Origin: Pythium myriotylum
Taxonomy: Eukaryota; Oomycota; Peronosporomycetes; Pythiales; Pythiaceae
Assembly (NCBI GenBank): GCA_023091665.1
Contig: JALJCQ010000009.1
Span: 1,860,001 to 1,924,000 of the forward strand
Direction: 5' to 3'
Length of the DNA stretch: 64,000 nucleotides
Position 1 is the first letter of the stretch; every line of letters begins with the position of its first letter. Shown here in pieces: positions 34,889-47,200 of this stretch. The translations under genes were made by a program, and so were the position numbers. Under the pieces are notes generated by a model. It was not told where the DNA came from. It did not search any database and worked only from the letters and a program-made list of their open reading frames with translations.

Positions 34889-36289
34889 ATGGAGACGACG
34901 GCGTGGATGAAGAAGCCCAAGATCAAGTCCTTCGAGCAGCTCCACGAGGAAGGCTTCGCCTACCTCGCCGACAACTCGTACATCCGCTCGGGCTACCGCC
35001 TCCACTACTCGGTGCGCGAGTGCTTCCTCTCGCTCTTCGAGCTCCACAATGAAACGCTCAACGTCTGGACCCACATCGTCGGCTCCTTCATCTTCGTCAG
35101 CCTCATGGCCTACCTCACGCTCTCCACGAGCGCGCTCGGCATCCACGCGCCAGGCACCCACGCGCCCGCGACCCACGCCTGGTGCGCCGCGCAGCCGCTC
35201 TACGTCGCCGCCGGCCGCCACACGCCGCGGCTCTTCTTCGCCGCCGCGCTGCCGCAGTACTGCCCCCCGCGCACGCGCGGCGCCGTCGTGCCCCCCGACA
35301 CGCAGCGCCGGTACTACCAGGTCGCCAGCGTCTTCTTCGAACACAGCCTCCACCAGATCCCCAGCCTTGAAAAATTCTACTCGGTGCTCGAGGAAAATGT
35401 CGACGACATCTCGCACGGCGTGGCCTCCCAGATGGCGCTCATGCAGCGCGAGATCACGCAGGTCAAGGAACGCCTCAGCCACGTCACAGACGCCGCACAG
35501 ATCGTCACGCTGCGGGAGAGCCTCACGCACCGCGTTGAAGGCTTCTCGGCGTTCCTGCAAGGTGTCGCCAGCAAGGTCGGGGCCGACGTGCCCGTGAAAT
35601 TTGCGCTCGAGGAGCTTCATGAACTTGTCGACACAGTGAAGAACGGTATCCACGTGATCGCGACCGTGGACACGCACCACGTGCCCCACTGGCCCATCTT
35701 CGTCTTCATGGTCAGCGCCGTCATCTGCCTCACATGTAGCGCCACATTCCACTTGCTCTTCGTCTACAGCAAGCCCGTCTACTTCTTCCTCTCGCGGCTC
35801 GACTATGCTGGCATCACGATTCTCATTGCAGGCTCATTCTACCCCATGATCTACTACTCGTTCTACTGCCACCCGACTTTGATGCGTCTCTACCTGACCG
35901 CGATCACGTCGATGGCGGCGGTCACGTTCGCAATCACACTCATGCCTGTCTTCAGCACGCCAAAGTTCCTGATCATGCGAACGTGCATCTTCCTCTCGCT
36001 CGGATTCTTCGGCCTTGTCCCGATCGGCCATCTCGTGTGGCATTTCGGGCCTTTCGACCCCCACGTGACCGTCATGATCGGCCCCCTCGTGCTCATGGGC
36101 GCGCTCTACACGACGGGCGCTATCATCTACGCTACCAAGTTCCCTGAACGCTTCTATCCTGGTCGCTTCGACGTCTGGTTCTCGAGTCATCAGCTCTGGC
36201 ACATCTTCGTTGTCGCCGCCGCGCTCGTCCACTTTGTCAACGCGATGCAGCAGTACGAGTGGCGTTGGAACACGCACTGCGAGGTCTAG
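34889..36289 (+). CDS. PAQR (adiponectin/progestin receptor-like) with large insert
   Basis: Single exon, 466 residues. The family start is intact: IRSGYRLHYSVRECFLSLFE and LHNETLNVWTHIVGSFIF (TM1). TM2-TM7 follow after residue ~265: CLTCSATFHLL (the Ser and His of the metal site), YFFLSRLDYAGITILIAGS (the Asp), and WFSSHQLWHIFVV (two His), so the zinc-dependent ceramidase-like centre is complete. Between TM1 and TM2 there are about 190 extra residues: a His/Cys-containing stretch then a coiled coil (MALMQREITQVKERLSHVTD). Ordinary PAQRs have only a short loop there. GC-rich codon use is uniform across the insert. Likely site: plasma or Golgi membrane. Confidence 0.92.
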   Translation: METTAWMKKPKIKSFEQLHEEGFAYLADNSYIRSGYRLHYSVRECFLSLFELHNETLNVWTHIVGSFIFVSLMAYLTLSTSALGIHAPGTHAPATHAWCAAQPLYVAAGRHTPRLFFAAALPQYCPPRTRGAVVPPDTQRRYYQVASVFFEHSLHQIPSLEKFYSVLEENVDDISHGVASQMALMQREITQVKERLSHVTDAAQIVTLRESLTHRVEGFSAFLQGVASKVGADVPVKFALEELHELVDTVKNGIHVIATVDTHHVPHWPIFVFMVSAVICLTCSATFHLLFVYSKPVYFFLSRLDYAGITILIAGSFYPMIYYSFYCHPTLMRLYLTAITSMAAVTFAITLMPVFSTPKFLIMRTCIFLSLGFFGLVPIGHLVWHFGPFDPHVTVMIGPLVLMGALYTTGAIIYATKFPERFYPGRFDVWFSSHQLWHIFVVAAALVHFVNAMQQYEWRWNTHCEV

Positions 36290-36401
36290 GCGCTACTGGT
36301 GCGACTGCCCAGAAAGACAGAGTGGCACCCGCGATGGATCGATACAGCCTTCATTTTTGCATTGTCCTCTAAGAATACAATCCACCACACTTTATTCATC
36401 A

Positions 36402-37324
36402 ATGAGCGCCTCTCATGCCTCCATCACTTCGCCAACTCCTCTCCACAACGCCGTCGTGATCTCGTCGAGGTGTTCCTTCGAGACGGCTGACGCCTTTCTC
36501 GCTGTCGAGCGCAAACTGCGCGCTGGTCATTGCGAACACGCCGTTCGTGATATCCGCCGCCGTCCGACCAAGTTCGAGTCACCTGCGAAACCTGACGGAA
36601 CACCGGCGTTTGCGACAGCAGTCAAGAGCCCCGCCAGGCTTACGCTCAAGACGGAAGCGGCCCGCAGTAACGACCACACTCGGACACCTTACCATCCGCC
36701 GAACGACTTTCAACACCGTACTGAGGCAGCCCCGGCGATGTGGAAGTGCCCCCACGAGGATTTCGTGGCCAAGTTTCGTCTCCCGAGCAACCAAGACCTT
36801 CGACGCCGCACGGCAATTGACCAAGAGGACTTCTTCGTTGATGCTGGGGCGACCCTCTCAGCCCCCAGTGGAGCTCCGCATTTCGTCAAGTCTGATGAGC
36901 CTGGTGCCCGCTCCTTCAGATCTTCGCAACAACGAAAGTCTGCACCAGCCTTGCCATGTCGTCCGGTATGAGACCAATTAGTTCTCGAGCTTGCAATTCA
37001 GGGTGTGCTGGTCATGACTTTTGCTGTGTTTCGTAGGAGTTCCAGTCGAATGTGCCTCACACGACCCGCAAGAGCTCGAACATTGAGCTCCGCGTCGAGG
37101 CGATCGTCGACCAGAAGGGACTCCTTCCTGGGTTGGGCGATATTCGCGAGCATAACTTCCGCGAGGATGCTCTGAAGACACCTGATCAAGTAAGCTTCCG
37201 CGCGGCTTTCAAGGCTGCTCCATTGCTGCGACCGATCGGTGGGGATCTTTAGAGCCGCACCTCAGAGCTTTCACGCCAGGCTGTCAAGCATAATCAGCAC
37301 ACGCACCACAGCCATTCTCAATAG
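36402..37324 (+). CDS. Unrecognised protein
   Basis: Three exons, 36402-36965, 37037-37189 and 37253-37324, phase 0 at both joins; 262 residues. Start is the first ATG (MSASHASITSPTP). No known domain is visible. The centre has protein-like conserved-looking stretches (MWKCPHEDFVAKFRLPSNQD, DQEDFFVDAGATLS, IVDQKGLLPGLGDIREHNF) between basic low-complexity segments, and the end is His/Gln-rich. No signal peptide or membrane segment. The stop is 5 bp from the stop of the convergent anoctamin gene. Clean splicing and phase closure argue that it is real; function unknown. Confidence 0.65.
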
Positions 37325-37329
37325 ATTTA

Positions 37330-40300
37330 CTACTCACGGTCTGTCGAAAAATCAAACTGGTCTCTTCTCGCAGCCTCGTGTACCGCTTCCAACCCGGAAA
37401 GCTGCACAACAGGAAGCTGGTCGTGGATCTGCTGCCTCTCACTTAAGGTTGACTTTCTACGAGTTGAGCGTGGCACGGACGACGTGCGAGTGTTCGCAAC
37501 GGAGGCGGCGACGCCAAAAGCAGTCTCAGTTTGCGCCTGATCCCTCTGCTGCTTCCGAAACAAACTGAAACGCCGTGTCGAACTCTGTCGGCTGTCTCGG
37601 CTTTCATTTGTGTTGACTTGACTCCAGCCTGTGTCACGCGCGAAGTCAAATCGCTCGCGTTCTGTCGCGACGTGGATCGCGGCCATGCCCGTCAGGGCTG
37701 TCTGTTCAAAGTGCTCGATACTTTGGTTTGCGCCAGTTGAGGGCGTAGTATCAGTAGGAGCAAATGGTGTTTTAGGTTCGGCAGGTTCCTGCTCTTGTTT
37801 GCGGGCGGCAGTCCTGACGAAGTAGCCGACTGTCGCTCGCCCCTCTTTTAGTTCGTCCTCTGCGTCCTCATTGTCGGCATCATTAGCTTGATTCATTGTA
37901 GACGAGTTGACCTCAACTCGGTCGTCGTCTCCGTCCATCTCGCCGTGCTTTCGCAGCGCTGTGTTCAGCCGACGCAGGAGCATGAGTCGTTCATGCAGGT
38001 ACGCAGGTTCGACTCCTCCTTCCACGGGGCTCTCGTGATCAGCATATTCATCGATCTCGAGAGCCTTCCGCTCGTTATCACTCAGCGCAATGCTACCGTT
38101 GGCCTCGCTGCAGCCATTGCTCGCTGCGCCTCCACCAAAGTATCGGTCTACCAAATGCGTGTGACGAGCGAGAACATCGTACACCTCGCGACTTCGTGAC
38201 GGCACGACGAGCCACAAGATCTCGCTCGCGACCCACGTGACAAACACACTTGCGAGAAAGGCGCCCATGCGCCGAACCCCGCTCCACTCCGCGTAGTTGT
38301 TGGCCATGACGTACAATAGAGCGAACTGTACGACAACCCCAAGCTTCAGCACACCCCGAATACACATTCCCCACGGTCCGATGCCATCGGCAGTCTCTGG
38401 TTTGGGGCGCCTCAGAAAAAGGCAGAGATCGAGGGCGTCGAGCCGCATCTCAAGCGCGCACTCCACGAATGCAAGCACTGGTGCTGCAGGGAAGACACTC
38501 GAAAACATGACGACAAAGCCCAACTGCACAACAATCTCCGTGTAATCCTCGTAGCATCCATGGTAGGGTTGGAGCTCGAGCTCGCTCTCCCCACAGAGTG
38601 CCTGTCGTGCTGCCGAGCTACGACCACCCTCACGCACGAGCCCGTGGATCATAGCCGTCAAGTGGGAAACTATTCGTGTACCGAAAATCAGGACGAGTAA
38701 AATCTGCAACTCGACGACGGCCCCAACGAATGGGGCAACTTGAGTCTGGAATGTCGAGACCCACTCTCCCAACAGCGATGAGAGTATAGGAACTTTAGAA
38801 AGCGTGGATTCGGAGTGGTGGATAGCAAAAGCAACGAGTAGAACTGGCCCGTAGGAGTTGCACATCTGCAACATGCAGACTTTCAAGATCACGCTGCGCT
38901 GGAAATCGCGCTCGTTCTGGTGATTCTCCCACTCACTGAGTTGGTGGCTAATCGTCGAGATAGACTCTCCATTCCACAGGATGAGTAATGCGACGATAAA
39001 TGAGCTTAGCACTACAGCGGGGCGGAGACCAATCCATTCGGAGGTGGGACCCTGTGCGAGCATCAATAGAAGGCAGAGCAAGAGATGGCAAAAACATGCG
39101 ACTCCAATGACGATCAGCGACATCGCTTGGCGCTTTAGTCGCTCGCGCCCTGGAAAGTACACTTCGAGCTGCTGAGTCACCGGGTTTCGGCGCTCTACGC
39201 CGCGAAAATTGGCTCGGTCCGCCAAGGCTGATTCAGAAAAATCGCTCATTCCCCACTCGAGCTGATACCAGACACTTCTCCGCTCCCAGCACTTGGCAAA
39301 CACGAGTCCCCAGACAATGACTCCAAGCCCGAGAGCGACGGCGCTCGGCGGCATGATATAGTTGACGAGACCGCTGGAGCTTTCCATTGGAGCGCGGCGA
39401 CAGAAGGCGAGTGAAGCGCGAAGCGGGGATAAATCCAAGGTTTGCGTCGCCACCAAAATCAACACAGCGAGGGTTGGCACGAGCAAAAACTGGTTGTAGA
39501 ACGCCAACCACGCAAAGTAAAACGCGATGCATTCACCGAAATAGTCTCGCACAGCTTGTAGAGGCTGGCGGAAGGGCGAGAAGCGGCCTAGTTGGTTCAA
39601 CAACCAGTGCGACTGTGGTTCAAACTCACCTGGCAAGTGACGCGGTTTCCAGAATGCCACCCACGAGGTTAAAAGAGTCTCGCGCGAGGTGGTATCGAAT
39701 CTACTCGCGCTGTGGAGCTCCGTGACAGCACTGATGAGCCGCTGGCGTTCCATGAGATCGAGGTCGAACTCGGCGTCGAGAAGCTGACGCGTCAACCGTA
39801 AGCAATCAATCGTCCGAAGCACGGCGGAGCGGCGATGTGTTGAAGCTGCAGTATCCAAACGGTTTGGGTACCTCTTGTACAGATACTGTAGCTGGGTATG
39901 GGGGACATAGCCGACGAATGGTGCGTGAGGATTGTCAGCCTTGAGTGCTCCACTCTTCCAACGGTAGATCCGCATGAGAGCATGAACGCGCGATGATACT
40001 TGAGCCACGGACTCTGTGGGGAAAATTTCAGCCTCTTTTCTCGAGATCACGCCGTGAAGCATCAGCAGCTTGAACTTTTGGTGTACCGTATGTGCATCCA
40101 GCAACTTGGCGTCGTTCATGACTTCCCGCGCTTCCCTCCAGAACATTTTACCGGGATCGATCGCGTCTGCGAGTTGAAGTTTATACGACGGTCCACTTTG
40201 GCAAAGGGTTGTCATCAGAAGATTGTCTGACGCAAAGATTTTCGCAAGTAGCAGCTTCCCGTCTCTCGATACGCTCAAGCTCACGTCCATTTTGCACCGA

Positions 40301-42352
40301 GTCGTAAGCCGCCGAAGCACAAGTGTGCGGACAATAGCCTCGAACTGGTATGTGAAAATGAAGTTACGGGCGGGATCAACAATCGGCGGGCGAGCAACAC
40401 CACTACCGCCTCCGTTCACCATCTTCAACCACTCTGCATCGAAGGCAGCCGTCTCTGTTTGTAACGTCGACGAGTCTTTGCGTCTCACGGTTGACAGGTA
40501 CAGCTTTCGAGCTTCCGTCAACTCTAAGGTTGAATGCTTCCATTGCTTGGTCTTCTTACCATCGTCGATCTCTTCGCTGACAATTACGTTTGGGTCACGA
40601 CTCAGACGGCAGCAACTGAGAGCCACAGTACTCTGGAGCAAGGAACGGATCCTCGGTAGGATAAGCCATAGCAAAATGGTTATCTGCGCTGCCATCATCC
40701 ACGATAGCAAAATGATCGAGTTGTCTGCAGTAGTTTGCAAGAGGGCACCAAACTCAACCTGGCATGCGCGCGAGTCGATCAGCCTAACACGACTCGCTCC
40801 GTACGGACTGTCAATCTCCGAGTTCTTGAGAGCACAGACATGAAGTCTCCAGTGCTTTAATGGCTGGCAGTTTTGCTGGAAGGTGACGCTGTATGCGTAT
40901 CGTAAGGTCGTCGATACGGAATTATGATCACTGCCAGAAGGCTCCAGAGGTGGTAAGGCAATCGAATTGCTGAAATCGGCGAGCGCGGAGGATACATAAG
41001 ATTCAAGAGCGAGACAACCAACTAGAACCGACTTGACAACACCTGCTTTCCACATGAAGATAGCAAGTATGGAGACGACGAGTTGAAGCACACCAAAAAG
41101 AGCAATTAGAACCAGTGACCATGATTCTGTCGCACCGACGAAGGAGCAAGATGTTAGGAGGGTCATGCTGATGATAGTGAGTGTACAACCAGCGAGTCCA
41201 ATCCCGACGCTAGCGAGGTGGGCGACACTGGAGAACGTCATTGGCAGAGAGATCGAGGTCTCTGCCTGGCTGGCTCCTCTCGTCGTACTCGTCGTGGGTG
41301 GTGGTCGTCGTCGTTTGCGCTTCTTGGTGGCCACAATATGGTTGCTGCTGGCGATAACGTTGGGGTTTTCTAGCTGCCCCGTCCACAGCAAGAGTACGGC
41401 GAGCACCAACTGGGCGGTCATGACCACGACCAATCCTTTCAGAACCCCTTGGAGAATTGACTCCAGTCGAAGGTGCGCCGATAAGCACGAATTTGCGCAT
41501 GCATTGATCCTCGGATCCCAGAACGGTGAGAAGAAATCCGTCGTGTCCACGAGACTCTCGTCGTCACCTCCGCTGCTCCCGCTGTCTTCTGTGAGGGCGT
41601 TACATCGGGCTTCCAACCACAGAAGGAACCAAGTCGGCCCGTCTACGAAGAATCGATGCCAAAGTGAAGGTGATTCACCGCCGTTTAGAACGAGCTCAAC
41701 TTGTTCTTCTGTGAAGGCTTGTCGTGGTTGTTGTATCGCAGTGGCCAACTTGTGCTGGCTGAAGAGGACGGTGTCCAACTCATCTAATAAGAAAACTACA
41801 GCCCCAACGGATACGCAGAGTAGCACCACCATGCCTCGAAGCAACAGCGCATTTTGAAACGTAATCGATAGTAGCAGAAGAGCGTTCTGCGCTACGATAG
41901 TCGCGGCTGCGACATAACCAGCCGTGAGAACACGAGGGTCGACCTCGTCCCCTATCGAAGTGACCTGAACATGATACACACAACCGAGCGCCACTGAAGC
42001 CAGCATGCCGACCAACAGACTTAGCCAGTACAGGGCACTGGCCATGTAGCGAGCGAGAGGAGAGACCGGCTCTTCCTCACTCGGGCGGTGCTCGCGGTCG
42101 AGCATCTTCAGTAGATACTCTTCCTCTCGCCGTTCAATCGAATCCGTCAATTCGAGAATTCCGCTCAGCTACAAATCTCACGAAGTCGGTCGCTCCTCTG
42201 CACCTGCCGCATGCTGAGCACGGACGCACCTTGTCTCTGGAAAGCGTGTTGCTGAGCGGGAAGGCCAGGACGTAGTAGTAGCGCCAGGGCTTCTTGGGCG
42301 TGGCGAGCGCCATGGCCATCGCGGCGGCTGACGCCATCGCGGCCGGCGGCAT
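37330..42352 (-). CDS. Anoctamin/TMEM16-family protein, very long
   Basis: Two exons, 42352-42230 and 42168-37330, giving 1653 residues, nearly twice the usual ~900. The TMEM16 core is in the second half: VRDYFGECIAFYFAWLAFYN (anoctamin: IR.YFGEKIALYFAWL), WERRSVWYQLEWGMSDFSES, MCNSYGPVLLVAFA, and YTEIVVQLGFVVMFSSVFPA then VECALEMRLDALDL. These last pieces carry the E..Q.G and E.R.D residues that bind calcium in channels and scramblases, so gating could be retained. The N-terminal ~600 residues add at least four more hydrophobic segments and a large loop, with no family I know. A phospholipid scramblase or chloride channel is likely. No introns interrupt 4.8 kb. Confidence 0.87.
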
Positions 42353-42533
42353 GGCTGGTCGCTAAAGGCCTCGTGCGGCGTGGTCTGCGGTCCCGAGTCG
42401 TCGTGGCTAGTCGCCATATCGCTGGATCCATTTAAGATACCCCACCGACGACCTTTGACGTCGCGCGACCTTCCGAGCACATTCGCGCCACCTGTGCCGG
42501 GCAGCTTTGTGGCGCAATCGCGTCGTCCCCGAG

Positions 42534-42791
42534 ATGCCCACGACGGTCAAGGTGCTCTACTTCGCGTCGATCCGCGAGGACGTGGGCGCGCGCGAGGAGT
42601 CGGTGGAGCTCAGCGGCGCGCCAGCGTTCACGCTCGCCGACGTGCGCCAGCGGCTCTGCGCGTTGCACCCGCACGCGCGCGACGCCATCGCCAGCGTCAC
42701 GCTCGCGCGCAACCTCGAGTACGCGAGCGACGACACGCCCGTGCTCGACGGCGACGAGGTGGCGCTCATCCCGCCCATCAGCGGCGGCTAG
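42534..42791 (+). CDS. MOCS2A: Molybdopterin synthase sulfur-carrier subunit (MoaD/MOCS2A)
   Basis: Single exon, 85 residues. A ubiquitin-like fold is indicated by VKVLYFASIREDVG at the start, LADVRQRLCALHP, and the end DGDEVALIPPISGG. The terminal Gly-Gly is the site that is adenylated and thiocarboxylated by the MoeB/MOCS3 enzyme before sulfur transfer to precursor Z. In animals MOCS2A and MOCS2B overlap on one transcript; here only the small subunit is present, so the large subunit must lie elsewhere. Confidence 0.93.
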   Translation: MPTTVKVLYFASIREDVGAREESVELSGAPAFTLADVRQRLCALHPHARDAIASVTLARNLEYASDDTPVLDGDEVALIPPISGG

Positions 42792-42847
42792 AAGCGAGTT
42801 AACCAATCCATACAGCTTCCCATTGCGATTTGATAAAAACGAGCACT

Positions 42848-44072
42848 CTAAAACTTCATTGCGGCGAGGGCAGGGCGAGCGACGGCCGACGGCCCGACGG
42901 TCTGGCGGAAAATCGACTCCAAGTCGCGCGTCGCCCGAGCGCCGACGGCCGAGACGGCAGGCCGCGCAGCAGCTGCTGCCTGCAACGCCGGTCGCACGCG
43001 GCGCAGACTCGCTAGCCATCGCGCGGCTTTGTAAAGGATTGTGATCGCGACCATGCTGACCATGAACTGGAATATCCGCACGCGGCGCTTGCGGCTCTTC
43101 TCTTCCTCCTCGGTCGGCGCAGGCTCGCCTGCAAGACAAACGCGTTAGCGAAGACCCGAGTAATGCGGTGCCGCGAGTGCGCGCCTACCGTGCCGAGGAT
43201 GTCCCGGTGGGAACTGTGGGCGTGGAGAGAGCATGCCCGCGATGCCTGCAAACATGGCGCCTATCCGCTCGATGAAGTGGACGAAACTTCCTGTAGTCGC
43301 GTCACACCGTCAATGCCGCCCCGTCATCAGGAGGCCAAACCAAGACCACGCACCGATGCAGAAGTTGAGCGCTTCGGCGTTCATGCCGAGCATCTGATGC
43401 ATCAGACCCATATTAGCCAAAACGCTCCACACCTGCCGCACGCGCGCACACCAACCTCCGTGATCTGGCCGATAGAAGCGACCATCTGATTGAAACTGTT
43501 GAGCCACCCCATGCCTCCGTTTGGGTCCATACCGTTCATGCCACCGCCCATGAGGCCGTAGCCCATGCGCGAGTATCCGCCATACCCTCCATACCCTCCG
43601 TAGCCGCCGTAGCTGCTCATCCCACCATATCCACCCATGCCGTAGCCTCCATACCCGCCCAGCCCTCCTCCGTACGTGCTGCCGTAGCCTCCTCCATACG
43701 TCGATCCCAGCCCAGTGCCGTACGTCGACCCATAGGTGGACCCCATCCCGGAGCCATAGGTCGACCCCATGGTGTTTCCGTAGGTCGATCCCATGGCGCT
43801 GCCGTACGTCGAACCCGTCGTGGAGTTGAGCCCGCTCGCAGGCGCCGCCACCGTGCTAGTCGCGACGGGAGAATTCGCTGCTGAGGCTGCCGCCATCGTC
43901 GAGCCAACGGCCGTCGCGTTCTCCACTGTCGTGTGACGATCCTCAGCGTCAGTCGCGAGCCCCCAGCGCGCACCGCCGTCGTCCACTCACCTCCGCGCGT
44001 CGTCGCGCCTGCCCGCTCCCAGGGCTTGGCCGGCGCCGCCGTCGTCGCTGGTGCCGTCGACGTCGTTGCCAT
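42848..44072 (-). CDS. PEX13: Peroxin 13 (PEX13), without SH3 domain
   Basis: Five exons: 44072-43991, 43925-43456, 43393-43354, 43290-43189 and 43128-42848; 324 residues. N-terminus AKPWERAG, then ~120 residues of Gly/Tyr/Ser repeats (GSTYG, GGYGGYG), typical of PEX13 and capable of forming a YG phase within the peroxisome pore. The conserved peroxisomal block is NSFNQMVASIGQITEMLGMN, AEALNFCIGSFVHFIERIG and RIFQFMVSMVAITILYKAA. No SH3 domain follows, as in plants and kinetoplastids and unlike yeast and animals. It docks the PEX5/PEX14 import receptor at peroxisomes. Tail-to-tail with the MoaD gene. Confidence 0.88.
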
Positions 44073-44253
44073 CTCTCCCTCTGGTTCACGTTGAGGTTCC
44101 GCTTGCGTTCTGTACACATAAACAAAACCCGTCTTGTCGGAACAGGGTGAGCATCGCCGTCAGCCCAAAACTAATGAGAGGTCACAACCCAACGCTTCCT
44201 CGATCGGGCGCGGACCTTGAACCGCTGCTTCAACGTCTCCGCAGTGGAAGGCG

Positions 44254-47200
44254 ATGAATCACCTGCGCGAGAAGTGGGGCGCGCGCGCCAAGCTCTCGAG
44301 CAGCAGCAGCGACCTCGACGCCTCGACGGCGAACCTCGTCGGCAGCAAGCGCCGCCACGCACAGTCGAGCGCCGCCTCGGCGTCCGTGGTGGCCACGCCT
44401 CAAGACGCGGCGCGACGCGGCTTCACCGGCGTCGAGACCCAGCGATACGAGGCGCTGGTCGCGTGGATCCAGCGCAGCGGACTCTCCGTGTCCACGAAGC
44501 GTGATGTCTCGCGTGAGGTTGACGCGTTCGACGAGATCTACGAGTCACTCGATGACTTGGAGGTGATCATCAAGCAGGAGCTCGCGCTCCTGCTGCCCAA
44601 ATGGCCCATGTACGAGGTGGTGAGTTTCTCCGATTCTCCAAGTGGTTCCTCGGCCACTAGTTCACTCACATCCATCCGCTTTTGTGCTTCGCCTAGCCAG
44701 AACAGCCATGCGGCTCGTCAATGGTGGATTACGTGGTCATCATCGGCCCTGACTTGGCTGATCTCACCATGAAAACGTTCTGGATGGGTCATGAGAACGT
44801 GTACGAGGCGACGGTGGTATTCGCACATCCTCCCCACTCACAGTTCAGTGCTGAGAGCATCGAGCAGTTTTGCTTTCCGAGAGGTGTTCAAACTCAGATG
44901 AGCGGCGGCACCCAGGGTGATGAGCTTTTTGTTCTCGTCCTCTCTGGCGGAGGTGATCAGGGTCAGAGCGTGCAGTATGCCTGCTGTCTACGTAGGTACC
45001 TCTCAATTAGACTCCACGGAAGCTCAGATAACGAGTTGTTCGTGCCGATTTGTTACGCTGTCGTGGTGAGTACGCCATGGGTTTCCTTCTTCTACCAGCT
45101 TCTCGATCAGCTCGCAGGTCCGGTCAACTTGTATTCTGTCCTCTTGTATCACTTCTCGTACTCACGTGTGCTTAGACTCTCATCAGCATGAAATCAGCAA
45201 GCATGATGGGGTTCAAAGCTCTATCGTTCCAGACCCGGTAAGCTCGTTTAAAGAAGTAGAAGACATAATCATATCTAACGCTCCGCGGTGGTGGAAGATA
45301 TCTCAGCAGGTCGACTCACTTGTGACTGCTCTCAACGTGTCTCAGCTTCCAGGGCGAGGGGAGGAACTACGCTTTGTGTGGTCGTTAGATTCAACGTCGG
45401 CTCCTCGAGCTATCTCTTGCCTTCGTCCTCGCACCGACTGCGGGTCGTCAGAGGCTGTGGCCTTGTTGCTGAACTGGGCGATACCGCACTTGCTCTCTGC
45501 GCTTGAGGTCGAGCGCGTGATCATGGCCATCGGTCTGTTGCTTGTGGAAATGAAGGTGATCGTTGTATCTACACATATGCCGTTGCTCTCTGCCGGAACT
45601 GTCGGACTTGCAGCACTCTTGTATCCTCTCGCGTGGGCCGGACCCTTGATATCTATACTTCCGCCCGCTTTATTGGAGTATCTCGAGGTGCGGCAATCGC
45701 TCATGCTGGATGAAAAAATTATTATAGACTCAAGTTGAAATGTAGGCACCTGTTCCGTTGCTGTGTGGGGTCGAAGCTCTCCCAGATTATTTCTCTTTAA
45801 CGAAGGGGACTGCAATACTTGACATGGACGAAGATATCATCAGGCTACATCCGGAGGATTTGTCACAGGTCGGAGCGATCCAGTTTCCTGGTAGTATAGA
45901 ACTCTCTCGACAGCTCGGGACAGTTTTTAACCGTATGAAGCAATCAGGCGTGGCTAGCTCAGTCACGGTGGCTGCAAACTACGTCGCGCGTCGAATTCGT
46001 CGCCATCTTCAGGATTTATTGAGCTTGTGTAGTCGTGTGAACCCATGCAACGCATATGCATGTATGAAACAAGAGCAGCTCTCTCTTTCCGAGACATTAT
46101 TCCTGAAGACTTTCATGCAGTCTCAAATGTACCAAAAGTACAATGACGACCAATTATGCGAACCTGCTCAGAGAAGGACAACTCTTGCTCCGACTGAGAC
46201 GCAACGGTACCAATCAGAAACCCTGTCTTCATCCACACTGTCATCTTCTCTCTCAAGCTCCATCCACGAGCTGTTCCAAATCGCTGTGCTTGGTTATGTT
46301 GAGCCAGATTCAACACTTTGTTCAGCGAAAGAGGTCTGTGGTGGCGTCGCCACGAATAGTCAATGCGTACTCCGAGCGGATGAGGAGGAAGTTGTAGAGC
46401 CGCGACTAGTCAACCCTTGTGAGACGGAGGAACCGAGTAAGCAAGTGGTTTCTGGTGATGCAATCTTCACGTCGCACAGAATTATCGTGTGAACTGACTA
46501 TTTCTGCTAGTTCAGGGTACATCGATACACGAAAAATGGGTCTCCGAGCCACAAACCAAATGTCAGATAGCGGACGGTGATGATGAGAGAAAGGAATGCC
46601 AAACCCAACGATTTCAAACGGATGCAAGGCCTCACAGCACTCCATCATCACCCGAGAAACAATTTGCTCTAGATACCCACTCACCCAATCAAGATGCGTC
46701 GCGCAGCTTCCCTGATGTTCTTGTCCATGAGGAAAGATGTTTGGCGAGTCGAAACCAACCGCCAAAATCGTTGTGTCCGACGACACCTCCGGTATTGCAA
46801 TCGAATGCGGTTGCGGAGGAAGGTGGGGTGACGAATGTCATCGACAAAAGTTTGCTTCTCAGCAGAGCCGAGGAAGGGTCAGTATCGTCCAAAGATGTAG
46901 CAGCTGCGGTCAAGATTCAGGCCGCTTGGAGGGCTTGGATACGGCACATGCAAGAGGAACGACAAAGTATATTGTCCAGGGGATTCAGCTTCGGAAATTT
47001 TCAGAGCGTCAACGAAACTTCATATCCGACACCGTCACGAGATACCATCGATCTTCAGTCGGGTACCACACTCTCGATAGTAAGTGGGTCAAACCGGCTG
47101 CTCACGTTGGTCAAGGCTCACATTTTGTGGCATGCACGTTAGTTGACGGAACGAGCAAAGCTCTTGGACGTACGCATGCGACTAAGCGAAGACGCTAAAC

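Noticed and set aside
34787..35752. 321-codon minus-strand frame opposite PAQR
   Set aside because: Shadow of the GC-rich PAQR insert; composition is charged and repetitive with no start context.
37330..42352. First read as a TMC (transmembrane channel-like) protein
   Set aside because: The Y.E...Q.GFV..F...FP and E.R.D segments and the IR.YFGE.IA.YF motif are anoctamin hallmarks; the TMC signature was not found.
47140..47142. In-frame TAG in the DENN gene, suggesting a broken gene
   Set aside because: It is the acceptor end of a 63-nt GTAAGT...TTAG intron that restores an uninterrupted frame.
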